A DNA stretch of 64,000 nucleotides from Iodobacter violaceini (GTDB taxonomy: Bacteria > Pseudomonadota > Gammaproteobacteria > Burkholderiales > Chitinibacteraceae). This document shows, one piece after another, positions 18,308 to 26,279 of the stretch. The DNA is taken from assembly GCF_011601265.1 (NCBI RefSeq), contig NZ_JAAOLX010000006.1, positions 62,001-126,000 of the forward strand, given 5' to 3'. Each line of letters starts with the position of its first letter. Positions within the stretch are counted from its first letter, which is position 1. The position numbers were made by a program, and so were the translations under genes. Below the pieces are notes generated by a model. The model saw only the letters and a list, made by a program, of their open reading frames with translations, did no database searches and was not told the origin of the DNA.

Positions 18308-19269
18308 AACTCTGGAATGCACTCTGCTCTGTTTTTACCCGTGAACCCGCTGCGCCTGCCTGTGATCCGGCCCTGCTGACGGCATTAGCAGACAGTGCCA
18401 ATCCGCGCATTAAACTCGCCAGCCGTTATCTGGCCCGCCTGCAAAATGCCTATGCAATTGCCCACTCATGGAGCGGACGCATCGTAATGCAATTGCCCGC
18501 GCCGGTAGAGCTGTCCAGCCAAAGCTGGAGCCAGGAAGCCCATACCCACGCGGCTTTTGGTACAGCAGAAAGTGTGCAGGAAACCATCAGCCGCTCCGAA
18601 GAAGTCAGAAACTGGTTTGCGCAAAACCCGCTGGCCGATCACGCTTACGCTGTTCTGATTATGCAAAGCCAGTTACAGCAACGCTATGGCATGGAAGTCT
18701 GCGGCGACAACATCAGGCAGGATGTGGCCCAGCAAGTACTCGTTTGCCGCGGCCAGCAAATCAGCCAGGTAGCGGGCAGCATGACGGATTTACAAGAAAA
18801 ACTCATCAGCCGCCTGCTCAGGCTGCTGGCCAGCCACGCAGCATGGCATATCGAAGCCAGAGAGCAATTTAAGCGCCAGCTGGAAACCGAGCTGAATGAA
18901 GTCCGCATGAGCTGGCGTTATTGCAAACCCGCCGAACCGCGCTATGCCGTACTCACACAAGAAGTAGAAAAACTATCTGCAGAATTTAGCGCCTGCCGCA
19001 GCGCACTGGAGCCAGATGCCCTGCTCGCCCTGCTTGAAACCTCGCTGACCGATGCCAACAGCCATCTTAAGCTGGAAATCCAGGTCTTAAAACTCGATAA
19101 AATGGGCGTACAAAGCCAGGCTGAAGATGCAGCAGAAATCACACTCTGCCATGTATTGGCAGAACGCGGCCAGTGGCTGGACCGCTGCATCCTGCCGGTT
19201 AAAATCTTACGAAGCGATGTAATCCAGCCCAAAGACTTCAGCCAGCGGCTGGATGAGGTGCTGTTTTAA
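18304..19269 (+). CDS. Protein of unknown function coupled to an acetyltransferase
   Basis: 321 residues, not recognised. It has no signal peptide or membrane helix and should be cytoplasmic. It looks mostly helical, with heptad-like stretches at about 150-205 (LQEKLISRLLRLLASHAAWHIEAREQF) and 215-270 that may form coiled coils. The last 60 residues (DAAEITLCHVLAERGQWLDRCILPVKILRSD) look like a separate small alpha/beta or beta-hairpin segment. Cysteines are present but not arranged as a zinc site. The ATG overlaps the stop of the upstream acetyltransferase by four bases, so the two are made together. Codon use resembles the neighbours; no sign of transfer. Confidence 0.75.
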   Translation: MKLWNALCSVFTREPAAPACDPALLTALADSANPRIKLASRYLARLQNAYAIAHSWSGRIVMQLPAPVELSSQSWSQEAHTHAAFGTAESVQETISRSEEVRNWFAQNPLADHAYAVLIMQSQLQQRYGMEVCGDNIRQDVAQQVLVCRGQQISQVAGSMTDLQEKLISRLLRLLASHAAWHIEAREQFKRQLETELNEVRMSWRYCKPAEPRYAVLTQEVEKLSAEFSACRSALEPDALLALLETSLTDANSHLKLEIQVLKLDKMGVQSQAEDAAEITLCHVLAERGQWLDRCILPVKILRSDVIQPKDFSQRLDEVLF

Positions 19270-19349
19270 GCCGCAGCCTCTGAAGCCAAAAGGTTCTGCA
19301 TACACATAAGCCCAATCTGAACACCGAGCAAAACAACAGACCTGGCACC

Positions 19350-20261
19350 TCAATGCCCTGCCTTGTTTGCAAACCAATCAGTGAGAAAATCAATCAGCGC
19401 CCGCAGCTTGGCCGGCTGTGGCAAACGCTGAGGGTAAACCAGATACAGCGATTGCGCAGGCAGGCTGTATTCGGGCAAAAGCGCTTGCAACTGCCCGCTG
19501 GCTAAATCTCCGGCAATTAAGTAATAAGGCAGGCAGGCAGCCCCGGCCCCGTCCAGGGCCAGATTTCTGAGCAAACCATAATCGCTGATTCTGAGCTCTG
19601 CCCTGACATCCACCGCGTGTAATTCCTTGCCCCGGTTAAATACCCAGTGGCAAGTGTCGCGAAAATGAGAGTTAGCAAGGCAGGGCCAGGCCAGTAAATC
19701 AGCTGGTGACACCAGCACTGGTGAGCGGGCAATACAAGCCGGGGAAGCAACAAGGCAAAGCTGCGCCGAAACCAGGGGCCTGGACACCAGCCGCTCATGC
19801 CCCAAATAACCGGATCGCACCGCCAGATCATAGCCATCGGCCTCTAAATCCCGCGGCTCGCGGCTGACATCCAGCTCGACCTCCAACATCGGATATTGTT
19901 CGCGCAGCGCCATTAAAATCTGCGACATAAACACCCCGCCAAAACTGGTTGGCACAGTGATACGCAATAAGCCTGCCACCTCTTCACGTATAGCCTGCAC
20001 GGCCTGCTGAGCGGCCGAAACCTGCGCTTGCCATGATTGGCAATGTGCCAGATAAACCTTGCCCGCCTCAGTGAGATTGAGTTTGCGTGTAGTGCGAAAG
20101 AAAAGATCCACACCCAACAGATTTTCCAGTTGCGATACCTGCTTGCTGGCATAGGATTTAGAACAGCCCAAAATTTCTGCCGCCAGCGTAAAGCTGCCTT
20201 GCTCTGCCACACAGGCAAAGGTATTGGCCCAAATGACTTGCTGACTGATTGTTTCCATCAT
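19350..20261 (-). CDS. LysR-family transcriptional regulator
   Basis: 303 residues. A winged helix-turn-helix (about 10-65: FACVAEQGSFTLAAEILGCSKSYASKQVSQLENLLGVDLFFRTTRKLNLTEAG region) is followed by a periplasmic-binding-like effector domain. It is of the CrgA/AaeR-like subgroup whose members commonly control a neighbouring oxidoreductase. It is divergent from the dehydrogenase at 20392 with 130 bases between, and the gap holds paired TTGATTA / TAATCAA elements (around 20274 and 20340), so that gene is the likely target. Effector unknown. Confidence 0.9.
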   Translation of the reverse strand: MMETISQQVIWANTFACVAEQGSFTLAAEILGCSKSYASKQVSQLENLLGVDLFFRTTRKLNLTEAGKVYLAHCQSWQAQVSAAQQAVQAIREEVAGLLRITVPTSFGGVFMSQILMALREQYPMLEVELDVSREPRDLEADGYDLAVRSGYLGHERLVSRPLVSAQLCLVASPACIARSPVLVSPADLLAWPCLANSHFRDTCHWVFNRGKELHAVDVRAELRISDYGLLRNLALDGAGAACLPYYLIAGDLASGQLQALLPEYSLPAQSLYLVYPQRLPQPAKLRALIDFLTDWFANKAGH

Positions 20262-20391
20262 GGCAACACTCGTTTGATTATTGGGCTAATTATCATCGAC
20301 AAAAGATTGTTTATGCTAGTGGCTGTACACAATCAACGCTAATCAAAGGCACAGGGCCTGTTTAGCAAACCCAACTTCAAAGAGAAAAACT

Positions 20392-20994
20392 ATGAAAATC
20401 CTCGTTATCGGTGCCAATGGCACAATCGGCAAAGCAGTTGTTGCAGAACTGGCAGCACGCCATGAAATCATCACCGCCGGCAGAAGCAGCGGCGAATACA
20501 GAGTTGATCTGAAAGACGCCGCCAGCATTACGGCTCTGTTTAAAGAAGTTGGCAAGGTAGATGCGGTGATCTCCGCAGCAGGAAATGTACACTTTGCCCC
20601 GCTGGCCGAATTTAGCGCCGACCATTACGCAATCGGCATCAACGACAAACTGATGGGGCAAGTGAACCTGGCGCTGGCCGCGCAAAGCGTATTAAATGAC
20701 GGTGGCTCGATCACATTAACCAGTGGTATTTTAAGCAGCGATCCGATTCGCTTTGGCAGCAGCGCCAGCATGGTCAACGCCGCCATCGACGGCTTTGTCC
20801 GCGCCGCCGCCATCGAATTACCGCGCGGCCTGCGCATCAACAGCATCAGCCCAACCGTATTACAAGAAGCCCTTGAAAGCTACGGGCCCTACTTCCGCGG
20901 CTTTGACGCCGTACCCGCCGCAAAAGTAGCGCTGGCCTACAGCAAAAGCGTAGAAGGCGCACAGACCGGGCAGGTTTATACGGTGAATAACTGA
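20392..20994 (+). CDS. Short-chain dehydrogenase/reductase (compact, about 200 residues)
   Basis: 200 residues, shorter than the usual 240-260. The N-terminus KILVIGANGTIGKAVVAEL is the NAD(P)-binding Rossmann motif in the GxNGxIG form. SAAGNVHFAPLAEF, TLTSGIL and the later block around RAAAIELPRGLRINSISPTVLQEALE are typical of the SDR family; the usual YxxxK is replaced by an MVNAAIDGFVRAAA segment, so the Tyr is not in its normal place. Small SDRs of this form are often found beside LysR regulators. Regulated probably by the divergent LysR gene. Reaction unknown. Confidence 0.85.
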   Translation: MKILVIGANGTIGKAVVAELAARHEIITAGRSSGEYRVDLKDAASITALFKEVGKVDAVISAAGNVHFAPLAEFSADHYAIGINDKLMGQVNLALAAQSVLNDGGSITLTSGILSSDPIRFGSSASMVNAAIDGFVRAAAIELPRGLRINSISPTVLQEALESYGPYFRGFDAVPAAKVALAYSKSVEGAQTGQVYTVNN

Positions 20995-21066
20995 CACCAC
21001 GGATGTCCTTCAAAACACGGAGTTGCACAGAGAAAAGGCCTTCGTGCTTTTGAGGTTGCGGTTTCG

Positions 21067-21096
21067 CTTCCTTTCTTGGCCGTTCAAGAAAGGAAG
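21067..21096. repeat. Perfect inverted repeat in intergenic sequence
   Basis: Twelve-base arms CTTCCTTTCTTG and CAAGAAAGGAAG around a six-base loop. It is not followed by a T run on either strand, so it is not a normal terminator. It lies in a 230-base gap (20995-21224) that also contains CACGGAG/CACAGAG-type heptamers at 21001-21035. It looks like a dispersed intergenic element or the remains of one. Confidence 0.6.
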
Positions 21097-21224
21097 GCCC
21101 CCTCGGTGGCTACCGCTCCTAAATCAACGTACTGAAGGCACAATCTTTTCGATTAGCTAACTAACAAAGGGCATCACTTGCTGTTTATTTCAGAGCAGCA
21201 ACTTGTGATCAAACAAACGCCCCG

Positions 21225-21935
21225 TCACACCTCTTCCACACTATATCGCCCGCCGCCCTGAATCTCAGAAGCCACCAGCCTTGCAACAGCCGCCGCCACA
21301 TCTTCTGGCTGGCGTAATAAGCCCTGCTCTTTGCGGGCAATAAAGCGGCCTACATCGGGGAATTCCTCTGTGGTGCGCGAGCGGATTTCAGCCTGCATGG
21401 CGGTATCCATCACGCCGGGGTCAAAATTAATACAGACCACCGGGTGCGCCGCCGTACTTTGCTCTGCCGCCAGCGCACGGATAAAGTGCTCTAAACCTGC
21501 TTTACTGGCGCAATATAATGACCAGCTGCCATAGCCACGAATCGCTGCGCCGGATGAAACCTGCAGCACAGTTTTACGTGCAGGCAGATCGCCAAAATGG
21601 CGGATAAACGCAGCAATAATGCGGATCGCTGCATTGAAATTCACGCTCAGATTGGTGGCAATCGCCTCATCACTGAGCCTAGCAACCGGGGCCAGCGGGC
21701 TGAGCATGCCGGCATTATTGATCAGCAGCACTTCTTCCCAGTCCTGGCTGGCCAGCTGAGCAAAATACCCGTCAACCAGACTGGCCGCATTGCCTACCGC
21801 AAGATCAACGCTGATATGCCCTGCAAGCTGGCCACTGCGCGAAAACTCACACACCTGCCAGCCCTTAGCCTGATACAAGCTGACCAGCGCCGCGCCCAAG
21901 CCAGCGGATCCGCCGGTGATACAGAGTAATTTCAT
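21225..21935 (-). CDS. Short-chain dehydrogenase/reductase
   Basis: 236 residues. It begins with LCITGGSAGLGAALVSLYQ, the TGxxxGxG cofactor motif; NNAGMLSP follows near residue 92; VSSGAAIRGYGSWSLYCASKAGLE contains the catalytic Ser, Tyr and Lys (YxxxK). The closest well-known relatives are benzil reductase/sepiapterin reductase-like enzymes, which have the same N-terminal form and a VCINFDPGVMDT segment. NADP is likelier than NAD as cofactor from the Ser/Arg after the second strand (EFSRSG). It stands alone; the gene downstream is convergent. Confidence 0.87.
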   Translation of the reverse strand: MKLLCITGGSAGLGAALVSLYQAKGWQVCEFSRSGQLAGHISVDLAVGNAASLVDGYFAQLASQDWEEVLLINNAGMLSPLAPVARLSDEAIATNLSVNFNAAIRIIAAFIRHFGDLPARKTVLQVSSGAAIRGYGSWSLYCASKAGLEHFIRALAAEQSTAAHPVVCINFDPGVMDTAMQAEIRSRTTEEFPDVGRFIARKEQGLLRQPEDVAAAVARLVASEIQGGGRYSVEEV

Positions 21936-22005
21936 GTTTATCCTTTGGATCTGTTAAAAACAATGCAGCCCCGCATTTCATGCAATACAGGTGAAACCCG
22001 CGTAT

Positions 22006-24015
22006 TTATTCAATAATACTGGCGGGCTTCTCCTGCCATTCAGGGCGGGATGGTTGAAATAATTCCTCACTCACCACTCTGCATTCAAGCGGGCCAATTT
22101 CCTGACCGGCCTGAACAAGCAGCGGTGCTTTTACACTGACCGCCGTATAGATTCCTTTGGCGGCTTGTCTGGCTTCAATCACCGTTTCACCTGCTTTTAG
22201 CAGCGTAACCCAGCCGGTTTTTTCATCCACAGAGGCAACATCTGGCTGGCTGCTGTAATAGCTGATCACTCCTTTGCTATTGCTGGCAGGCGCTGGGATA
22301 AAAAACGGCTCGTCATCCAGGGTTTTGTTTGCCATCGTCAGTGCAGCCAGATCTGGCATAGGCAAAACGGCCTGTTGCTGAGGGCTGAACACAACGTCAT
22401 CTGCATTTAAAGCACCAAGCTGGGGCCGTGACAGCGAGCCAAGCTGCTCAGGGCTCATGGCGATCAGGCGTTGGGGAGGCAGAGCGGCCAGCTGTGGCGG
22501 GCTCAATACCGGCAGTAATTTTAATGCCGCCAGCTGAGCTTCTGTCATTGCCGCAATCACTGCAGGGGGTAAAGAGAGCAGTTGCTCCGCATTAAACAGC
22601 GCCAGCTCGGCCACGGGAATACGGGCAAACTGTGCTGGCGATACTTTCTGCAGGCCTAAAAGCGTAGGGAAATTTAAGCGTTTCACCGAAACCAGCTTAG
22701 CATCCCCTCCCTGCCCGGCTTCGGCTTTGCTTATTTCCACCTCAATTTGCAGTATCGCGCCATCACTTTGCTGCACATCCAGAATATAGCTGCCTGCTTG
22801 CTGAAAGCGAGTCAGCATCGCCCTGATTGTGCCTGCCTCAAGCACAAATAGCTCCGCCCCACGCTCGCGAATCACGGCTTTATCTGCACTTTGTAGTGCA
22901 ATAATCGCCTTTACCGGCTGCAACAGCAAAATAGTCTGGCGGTTGCTGATATCAATGCTCACCCCACCGGTATCCGCGTTTTTCTCAGGCACAACGCCGC
23001 TCAGGCCGCTGTAAACCAGCACCGATTTGGGGGATGGCCGTTGAATGGCCTCGCTTAAAACAGGCTTATAGGATTTGGAAGCAAGCTGATAATGCGCACA
23101 ACTCCGACTTTTCATCCCCCCCCCATACAGGGGAATCGCGTAGCGCAGCACAACATTGCCCTGGGCGTAATCCTGCTCCAGAGTATGGGTAGCCGTCAGA
23201 CTCCATTCATCCTTGGCAATCCCCAGGTTATACAGACGACTGGATTCGCTGCCGTTATAACCTCCGCTGAGGCGCATGCAGTTGGCAAAATACTGGCTGT
23301 ATTGCACTAATGATTGCCGCTCTTTTTCCCCCCACTGCGCCCCTGCTGCATCCTGAGCACGCTGATAGCCCAAACCAAAATCAAGCTTGGAAAAATAATT
23401 GGGTGCAAGGCTGATATTGTAAACAGCCCCCTGACGCCGTGTGCCGGACATGCGCGGGTCAAAATACAGCTCGCTGCTGCTCTCCTGCGCGAGGCCTTTG
23501 TTTTTCAGGCTTGGGTCGGCGGCATAGACTGTGACCCCCAGCTCTGATAACACACGGCCCCTGTCCCAGCTCTTTTTTAGATTTAACAGATAATTATTCT
23601 GCCGCATCTCCAGCTCATCACTGCCATATGTAAACTGAAACTGCTTCTGCGCCTGCTGCTGCCCTGCAGAAAGTCTTAAACGCAAATGATCCGGCGTGCT
23701 GAAAACACCCGTGAGCAATGCTTCCTGAAAGCCCTCGCTCACCACCAGATTAGCGCCCAAAGCAAAATAATCGCTCAGCGCAAAGCCCGCATCCAGATTC
23801 AAAGCCGTTTGATTCGATTCCGAATAAGCAATGCTTGCAGTAAGACGCTCAGTTGCCGTCTTAAATCCCAAGGTTGCCCCATCGGTTCCCCAATTAATTT
23901 TGCCCAAACCACTATCCTGAGCGTCGGGTAAATCAGGCAAATTTGCGGCGTGCAAAGCCGTACAGCTTAGAAAATTGAGGAGAAATATTTTTTTATACGA
24001 TAGAAACGAAGTCAC
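22006..24015 (-). CDS. Putative outer-membrane barrel protein with octapeptide repeats and Ig-like domain
   Basis: 669 residues starting with GTG at 24015 (AGGAAG just upstream). Signal peptide to about residue 23 (SCTALHAA). Residues 25-310 alternate short amphipathic strands (LTASIAYSES, LRLRLSAGQQQ, VVLRYAIPLYGGG) like a beta-barrel. Residues 330-455 are a beta-rich domain. Residues 458-565 hold about eleven copies of an eight-residue motif close to xxQLaaLs/p (EAQLAALK, PPQLAALP, PEQLGSLS, RPQLGALN). Residues 575-630 look like a bacterial Ig-like group 2 domain (SSQPDVASVDEKTGWVTLLKAGETVI). It could be a surface adhesin or a porter for a polymer. I do not recognise a named family. Flanked by unrelated genes. 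Confidence 0.75.
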   Translation of the reverse strand: MTSFLSYKKIFLLNFLSCTALHAANLPDLPDAQDSGLGKINWGTDGATLGFKTATERLTASIAYSESNQTALNLDAGFALSDYFALGANLVVSEGFQEALLTGVFSTPDHLRLRLSAGQQQAQKQFQFTYGSDELEMRQNNYLLNLKKSWDRGRVLSELGVTVYAADPSLKNKGLAQESSSELYFDPRMSGTRRQGAVYNISLAPNYFSKLDFGLGYQRAQDAAGAQWGEKERQSLVQYSQYFANCMRLSGGYNGSESSRLYNLGIAKDEWSLTATHTLEQDYAQGNVVLRYAIPLYGGGMKSRSCAHYQLASKSYKPVLSEAIQRPSPKSVLVYSGLSGVVPEKNADTGGVSIDISNRQTILLLQPVKAIIALQSADKAVIRERGAELFVLEAGTIRAMLTRFQQAGSYILDVQQSDGAILQIEVEISKAEAGQGGDAKLVSVKRLNFPTLLGLQKVSPAQFARIPVAELALFNAEQLLSLPPAVIAAMTEAQLAALKLLPVLSPPQLAALPPQRLIAMSPEQLGSLSRPQLGALNADDVVFSPQQQAVLPMPDLAALTMANKTLDDEPFFIPAPASNSKGVISYYSSQPDVASVDEKTGWVTLLKAGETVIEARQAAKGIYTAVSVKAPLLVQAGQEIGPLECRVVSEELFQPSRPEWQEKPASIIE
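22323..22644. repeat. Octapeptide-repeat coding segment
   Basis: Codes for residues 458-565 of the barrel protein. The units are degenerate at DNA level but keep the Gln-Leu-x-x-Leu pattern every eight residues. Similar SPEQLAAL-type strings occur in large bacterial surface and tape-measure-like proteins, where their role is unclear. Confidence 0.7.
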
Positions 24016-24124
24016 ATACTTCCTGAATCAGTCTGCAGAAAGGCAATCTATGAATCTAATGAAAGCCTTCCTCAATGTCTTGGTAAAAATACGATCATCT
24101 TAAATGAAACAGTCCCCCTTTCAA

Positions 24125-24152
24125 TAAAAAAGCCCCCATAAAAGGAGGCTTT
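24125..24152 (-). terminator. Terminator of the glycosyltransferase/acyltransferase operon
   Basis: Minus strand: AAAGCCTCC, a short loop, GGGGGC and a T run (complement of 24125-24131). It lies 18 bases after the acyltransferase stop. Confidence 0.75.
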
Positions 24153-24169
24153 AGCCGCTGCACCTGAGC

Positions 24170-24892
24170 CTAAAATACAGCCAGCATTTTTTCCATAGCA
24201 CTTACATCCACTTTTTGATCACTTTGCAAATGCTTTACCACTCTGGCGGGGTTGCCCGTTACCACGCAAAAAGGCGGTACATCCTCGCTGACAACAGCCT
24301 GTGTGCCAATCACAGCGCCCTCACCAATTGTTACGCCTTTCAGAATCGTTGCGCCCGCACCAATCCACACGCCATTACCAATACGCACTGGAGCCGAGCG
24401 AATTCTTGCCGCCTCACCAGGCTGCCCGCGCCCAAGTAAAGGATGGCCACTGCTATCCATAATGGTGACCATAGGGCCAAAAATGACGTCATTGCCAATT
24501 TCTACCCGCTGATAAGCCAAAATTGCCGCGCCCTGCAGCACAACCCGGTCGCCAATTTTTATTTGCCCAACAGGGCCGTCATTAATCTGCACCGTACTGA
24601 GCTTAACCGGCAAATTATGAAATGCAGGGATATGGCCAGATTCGATATAACACTGGCTGCCAATCGTAATGCTGCCCGCAAACAGAGCTTCATCAATTTG
24701 CTGCTCTGCCAGATCCGCATCCAGCAGCTCTTTATCAATCACCCTTGTATAAGACAAACGGGGAGTGCCTGAAAAGTGCGTATTCAGGCCTATCTTAACC
24801 TGATGCCCGATTAGTTTTTCCGGCACATTGTCGGCGGGACTGCCTGCTAATTCTGGCGGAATAAGATAAATATTCTGATATTCGCAAGGCAT
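24170..24892 (-). CDS. Left-handed beta-helix acyltransferase (hexapeptide repeat)
   Basis: 240 residues from the ATG at 24892, one base after the stop of the upstream glycosyltransferase and with GAGGGGGC as ribosome site; an in-frame start 18 codons earlier would overlap that gene. Hexapeptide repeats run through about residues 120-215 (VQINDGPVGQIKIGDRVVLQG, VEIGNDVIFGPMVTIMDSSGHP, VRIGNGVWIGAGATILKGVTIGEGAVIG). SSGHP supplies the probable catalytic His. The first 110 residues are an unusual extension with another hexapeptide-like run. It probably acetylates a glycan, perhaps the product of the partner glycosyltransferase. Confidence 0.85.
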   Translation of the reverse strand: MPCEYQNIYLIPPELAGSPADNVPEKLIGHQVKIGLNTHFSGTPRLSYTRVIDKELLDADLAEQQIDEALFAGSITIGSQCYIESGHIPAFHNLPVKLSTVQINDGPVGQIKIGDRVVLQGAAILAYQRVEIGNDVIFGPMVTIMDSSGHPLLGRGQPGEAARIRSAPVRIGNGVWIGAGATILKGVTIGEGAVIGTQAVVSEDVPPFCVVTGNPARVVKHLQSDQKVDVSAMEKMLAVF

Positions 24893-24893
24893 T

Positions 24894-25814
24894 TTATGCC
24901 CCCTCGGTTTCAAGCAATTGGGCGCGTTTAGTTTTTTTAATCGCATAATCGCGATGAATTTTAATGACTTTATTTAATGAGTATTTTTCATCATTTAAAT
25001 CTTTGCCATAAAAGCTGGTTGACCACAGCTGATACTTTTGATGAATACGTAAAGCGGCGATTTCTGATTGCTCTTTTTGATCATCCACTTCTTTTTTATG
25101 CGGCCAGTGGAATGAAACGGCTTCGCGCTCCATTGAAAACTGATTGTTATTCAGATGTAAACGCACGCCTAAATCAACATCTTCCCCGCCCCAGCTATTA
25201 AATGATTCATCAAATAAACCGGCTTTCAAAAGCTGCGCGCGCTCGGCTGATGCATGGCAAGTCCAGAAGATATCAAAGGGCGCAGGCCAGTTGCTGATGT
25301 TGTCCCCAAGCTCATCATATTGCTGCTGGCGAACATCATGCGCTCCCAGCAGGGCCAGACGATTGATGGTGGCATCAGGCGTTTGATAATCAATCTGTGC
25401 GGACATTTCTTCCAGCAGGCTGTTATCCACTTCAAAGCCATAAACATAGCCAATGATCACCACAGGAAATTCAGACTGGCTGTGCACCTGAGCGTGTACT
25501 TCCAGTGTTTTACTGCCCAGCAGCACGCCGGTATCAATAAATACAATATATTGGCCTTCGGCAATCGCCGTGCCGATATTGCGTGCCTTACCCGCCCGGA
25601 AGCCTTTGTCTTCCTGCCAGAAGTATTTGATATTCAGCTGCTCAGCAAACGCCCTGACCACCTCTTCGCTATTATCCGAGCCGCCATCATCAACCACAAT
25701 CACCTCAAATAATTGCTTGTCCAGCGTTTGCAAAACCAGAGATTCAAGGGTGTAGCGTAATAAATCGGCCCGATTATAAGTGGGAATGACAACACTGATC
25801 TGTAGCTTAGACAT
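24894..25814 (-). CDS. Family 2 glycosyltransferase with galactosyltransferase-type C-terminal domain
   Basis: 306 residues from the ATG at 25814, which has an AAAGGAAAG ribosome site; an earlier start (25862) is less likely. The N-terminal GT-A fold shows SVVIPTYNRADLLRYTLESL, VVDDGGSDNS and a DTGVLL metal-binding Asp (DxD equivalent). The C-terminal part (about 200-260) matches the glyco_transf_7C block: CHASAERAQLLKAGLFDESF and WGGEDVDLGVRL, including the ED acceptor residues. It adds a sugar to an acceptor glycan in the cytoplasm. It forms a two-gene operon with the acyltransferase; no other polysaccharide genes adjoin. Confidence 0.88.
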   Translation of the reverse strand: MSKLQISVVIPTYNRADLLRYTLESLVLQTLDKQLFEVIVVDDGGSDNSEEVVRAFAEQLNIKYFWQEDKGFRAGKARNIGTAIAEGQYIVFIDTGVLLGSKTLEVHAQVHSQSEFPVVIIGYVYGFEVDNSLLEEMSAQIDYQTPDATINRLALLGAHDVRQQQYDELGDNISNWPAPFDIFWTCHASAERAQLLKAGLFDESFNSWGGEDVDLGVRLHLNNNQFSMEREAVSFHWPHKKEVDDQKEQSEIAALRIHQKYQLWSTSFYGKDLNDEKYSLNKVIKIHRDYAIKKTKRAQLLETEGA

Positions 25815-26071
25815 GCTCTTTCCTTTGACTTCAAGTTGATCAAAAACCCAGCCTGAATACACTTTGAATAATCAAGCCGTGAGACTTCGTATGACTGTTG
25901 AGCAAAGCGATGGCCGCGAAGCAACTACATCAGCGGCTCATGATGTAAAATTTAATTTCAAACATCAACAATTAAATGACAATTTAAAGTAAGTATTCTA
26001 TGTTTATTTACTTTATATTGCTTTCAAACAACTGTAAATAGTATGCCAATGTAGTTTTGTAACAGATTTTT

Positions 26072-26099
26072 TTGTAGTAACTCGTATTTTTACTACAAT
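26072..26099 (+). promoter_or_regulatory. Promoter with embedded inverted repeat TTGTAGTAA / TTACTACAA
   Basis: Nine-base arms (26072-26080 and 26090-26098) nine bases apart. The arms themselves supply a -35-like TTGTAG and a -10-like TACAAT (26094-26099) at a 16-base spacing. A GGAATATTCC palindrome follows at 26100-26109, where transcription would begin. A regulator bound to the arms would block RNA polymerase. The same GTAGT/ACTAC core recurs at 36054 and 36089. Confidence 0.45.
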
Positions 26100-26121
26100 G
26101 GAATATTCCGAAGGAATGCAC

Positions 26122-26181
26122 ATGGAGCAAAGGCTGCTTTTTGCTTACAGAACGGCAGCCGCCCTGAGAGAGCTAAAATAA
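26122..26181 (+). CDS. Candidate 19-residue small protein
   Basis: Reads MEQRLLFAYRTAAALRELK and stops. It would form one amphipathic basic helix. An AGGA ribosome site sits six bases upstream of the ATG (a second ATG two codons earlier is too close to it), and a promoter-like pair lies 23 bases further up. No gene follows on this strand, so it would be a stand-alone transcript, possibly a regulatory RNA with a coincidental ORF. Evidence is only the spacing of the signals. Confidence 0.3.
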   Translation: MEQRLLFAYRTAAALRELK

Positions 26182-26279
26182 ACAGAAAAGGAGTGGCGGC
26201 CTGAGCAGGCAGCATAAGAAAGGACGATCTGCAGAATAAAGCCAGGGCGAACACCCCGGCTCAAAGCACAACTTAAAAC

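Larger units (their letters stand above)
25815..26279. other. Intergenic region with candidate promoter-operator and micro-ORF
   Basis: 465 bases between two minus-strand genes. The left part holds the glycosyltransferase promoter and a 33-codon ORF (25891-25992) with a poor ribosome site that I do not call. Positions 26072-26181 hold an inverted repeat, a promoter-like pair and a 19-codon ORF, listed separately. A weak hairpin at about 26239-26260 (AGCC/GGCT plus GGG/CCC) may help terminate the LysR transcript on the minus strand. Confidence 0.5.

Noticed and set aside
25891-25992. 33-codon plus-strand ORF upstream of the glycosyltransferase
   Set aside because: Poor ribosome site, no promoter, and rich in codons expected from AT-rich gap sequence.
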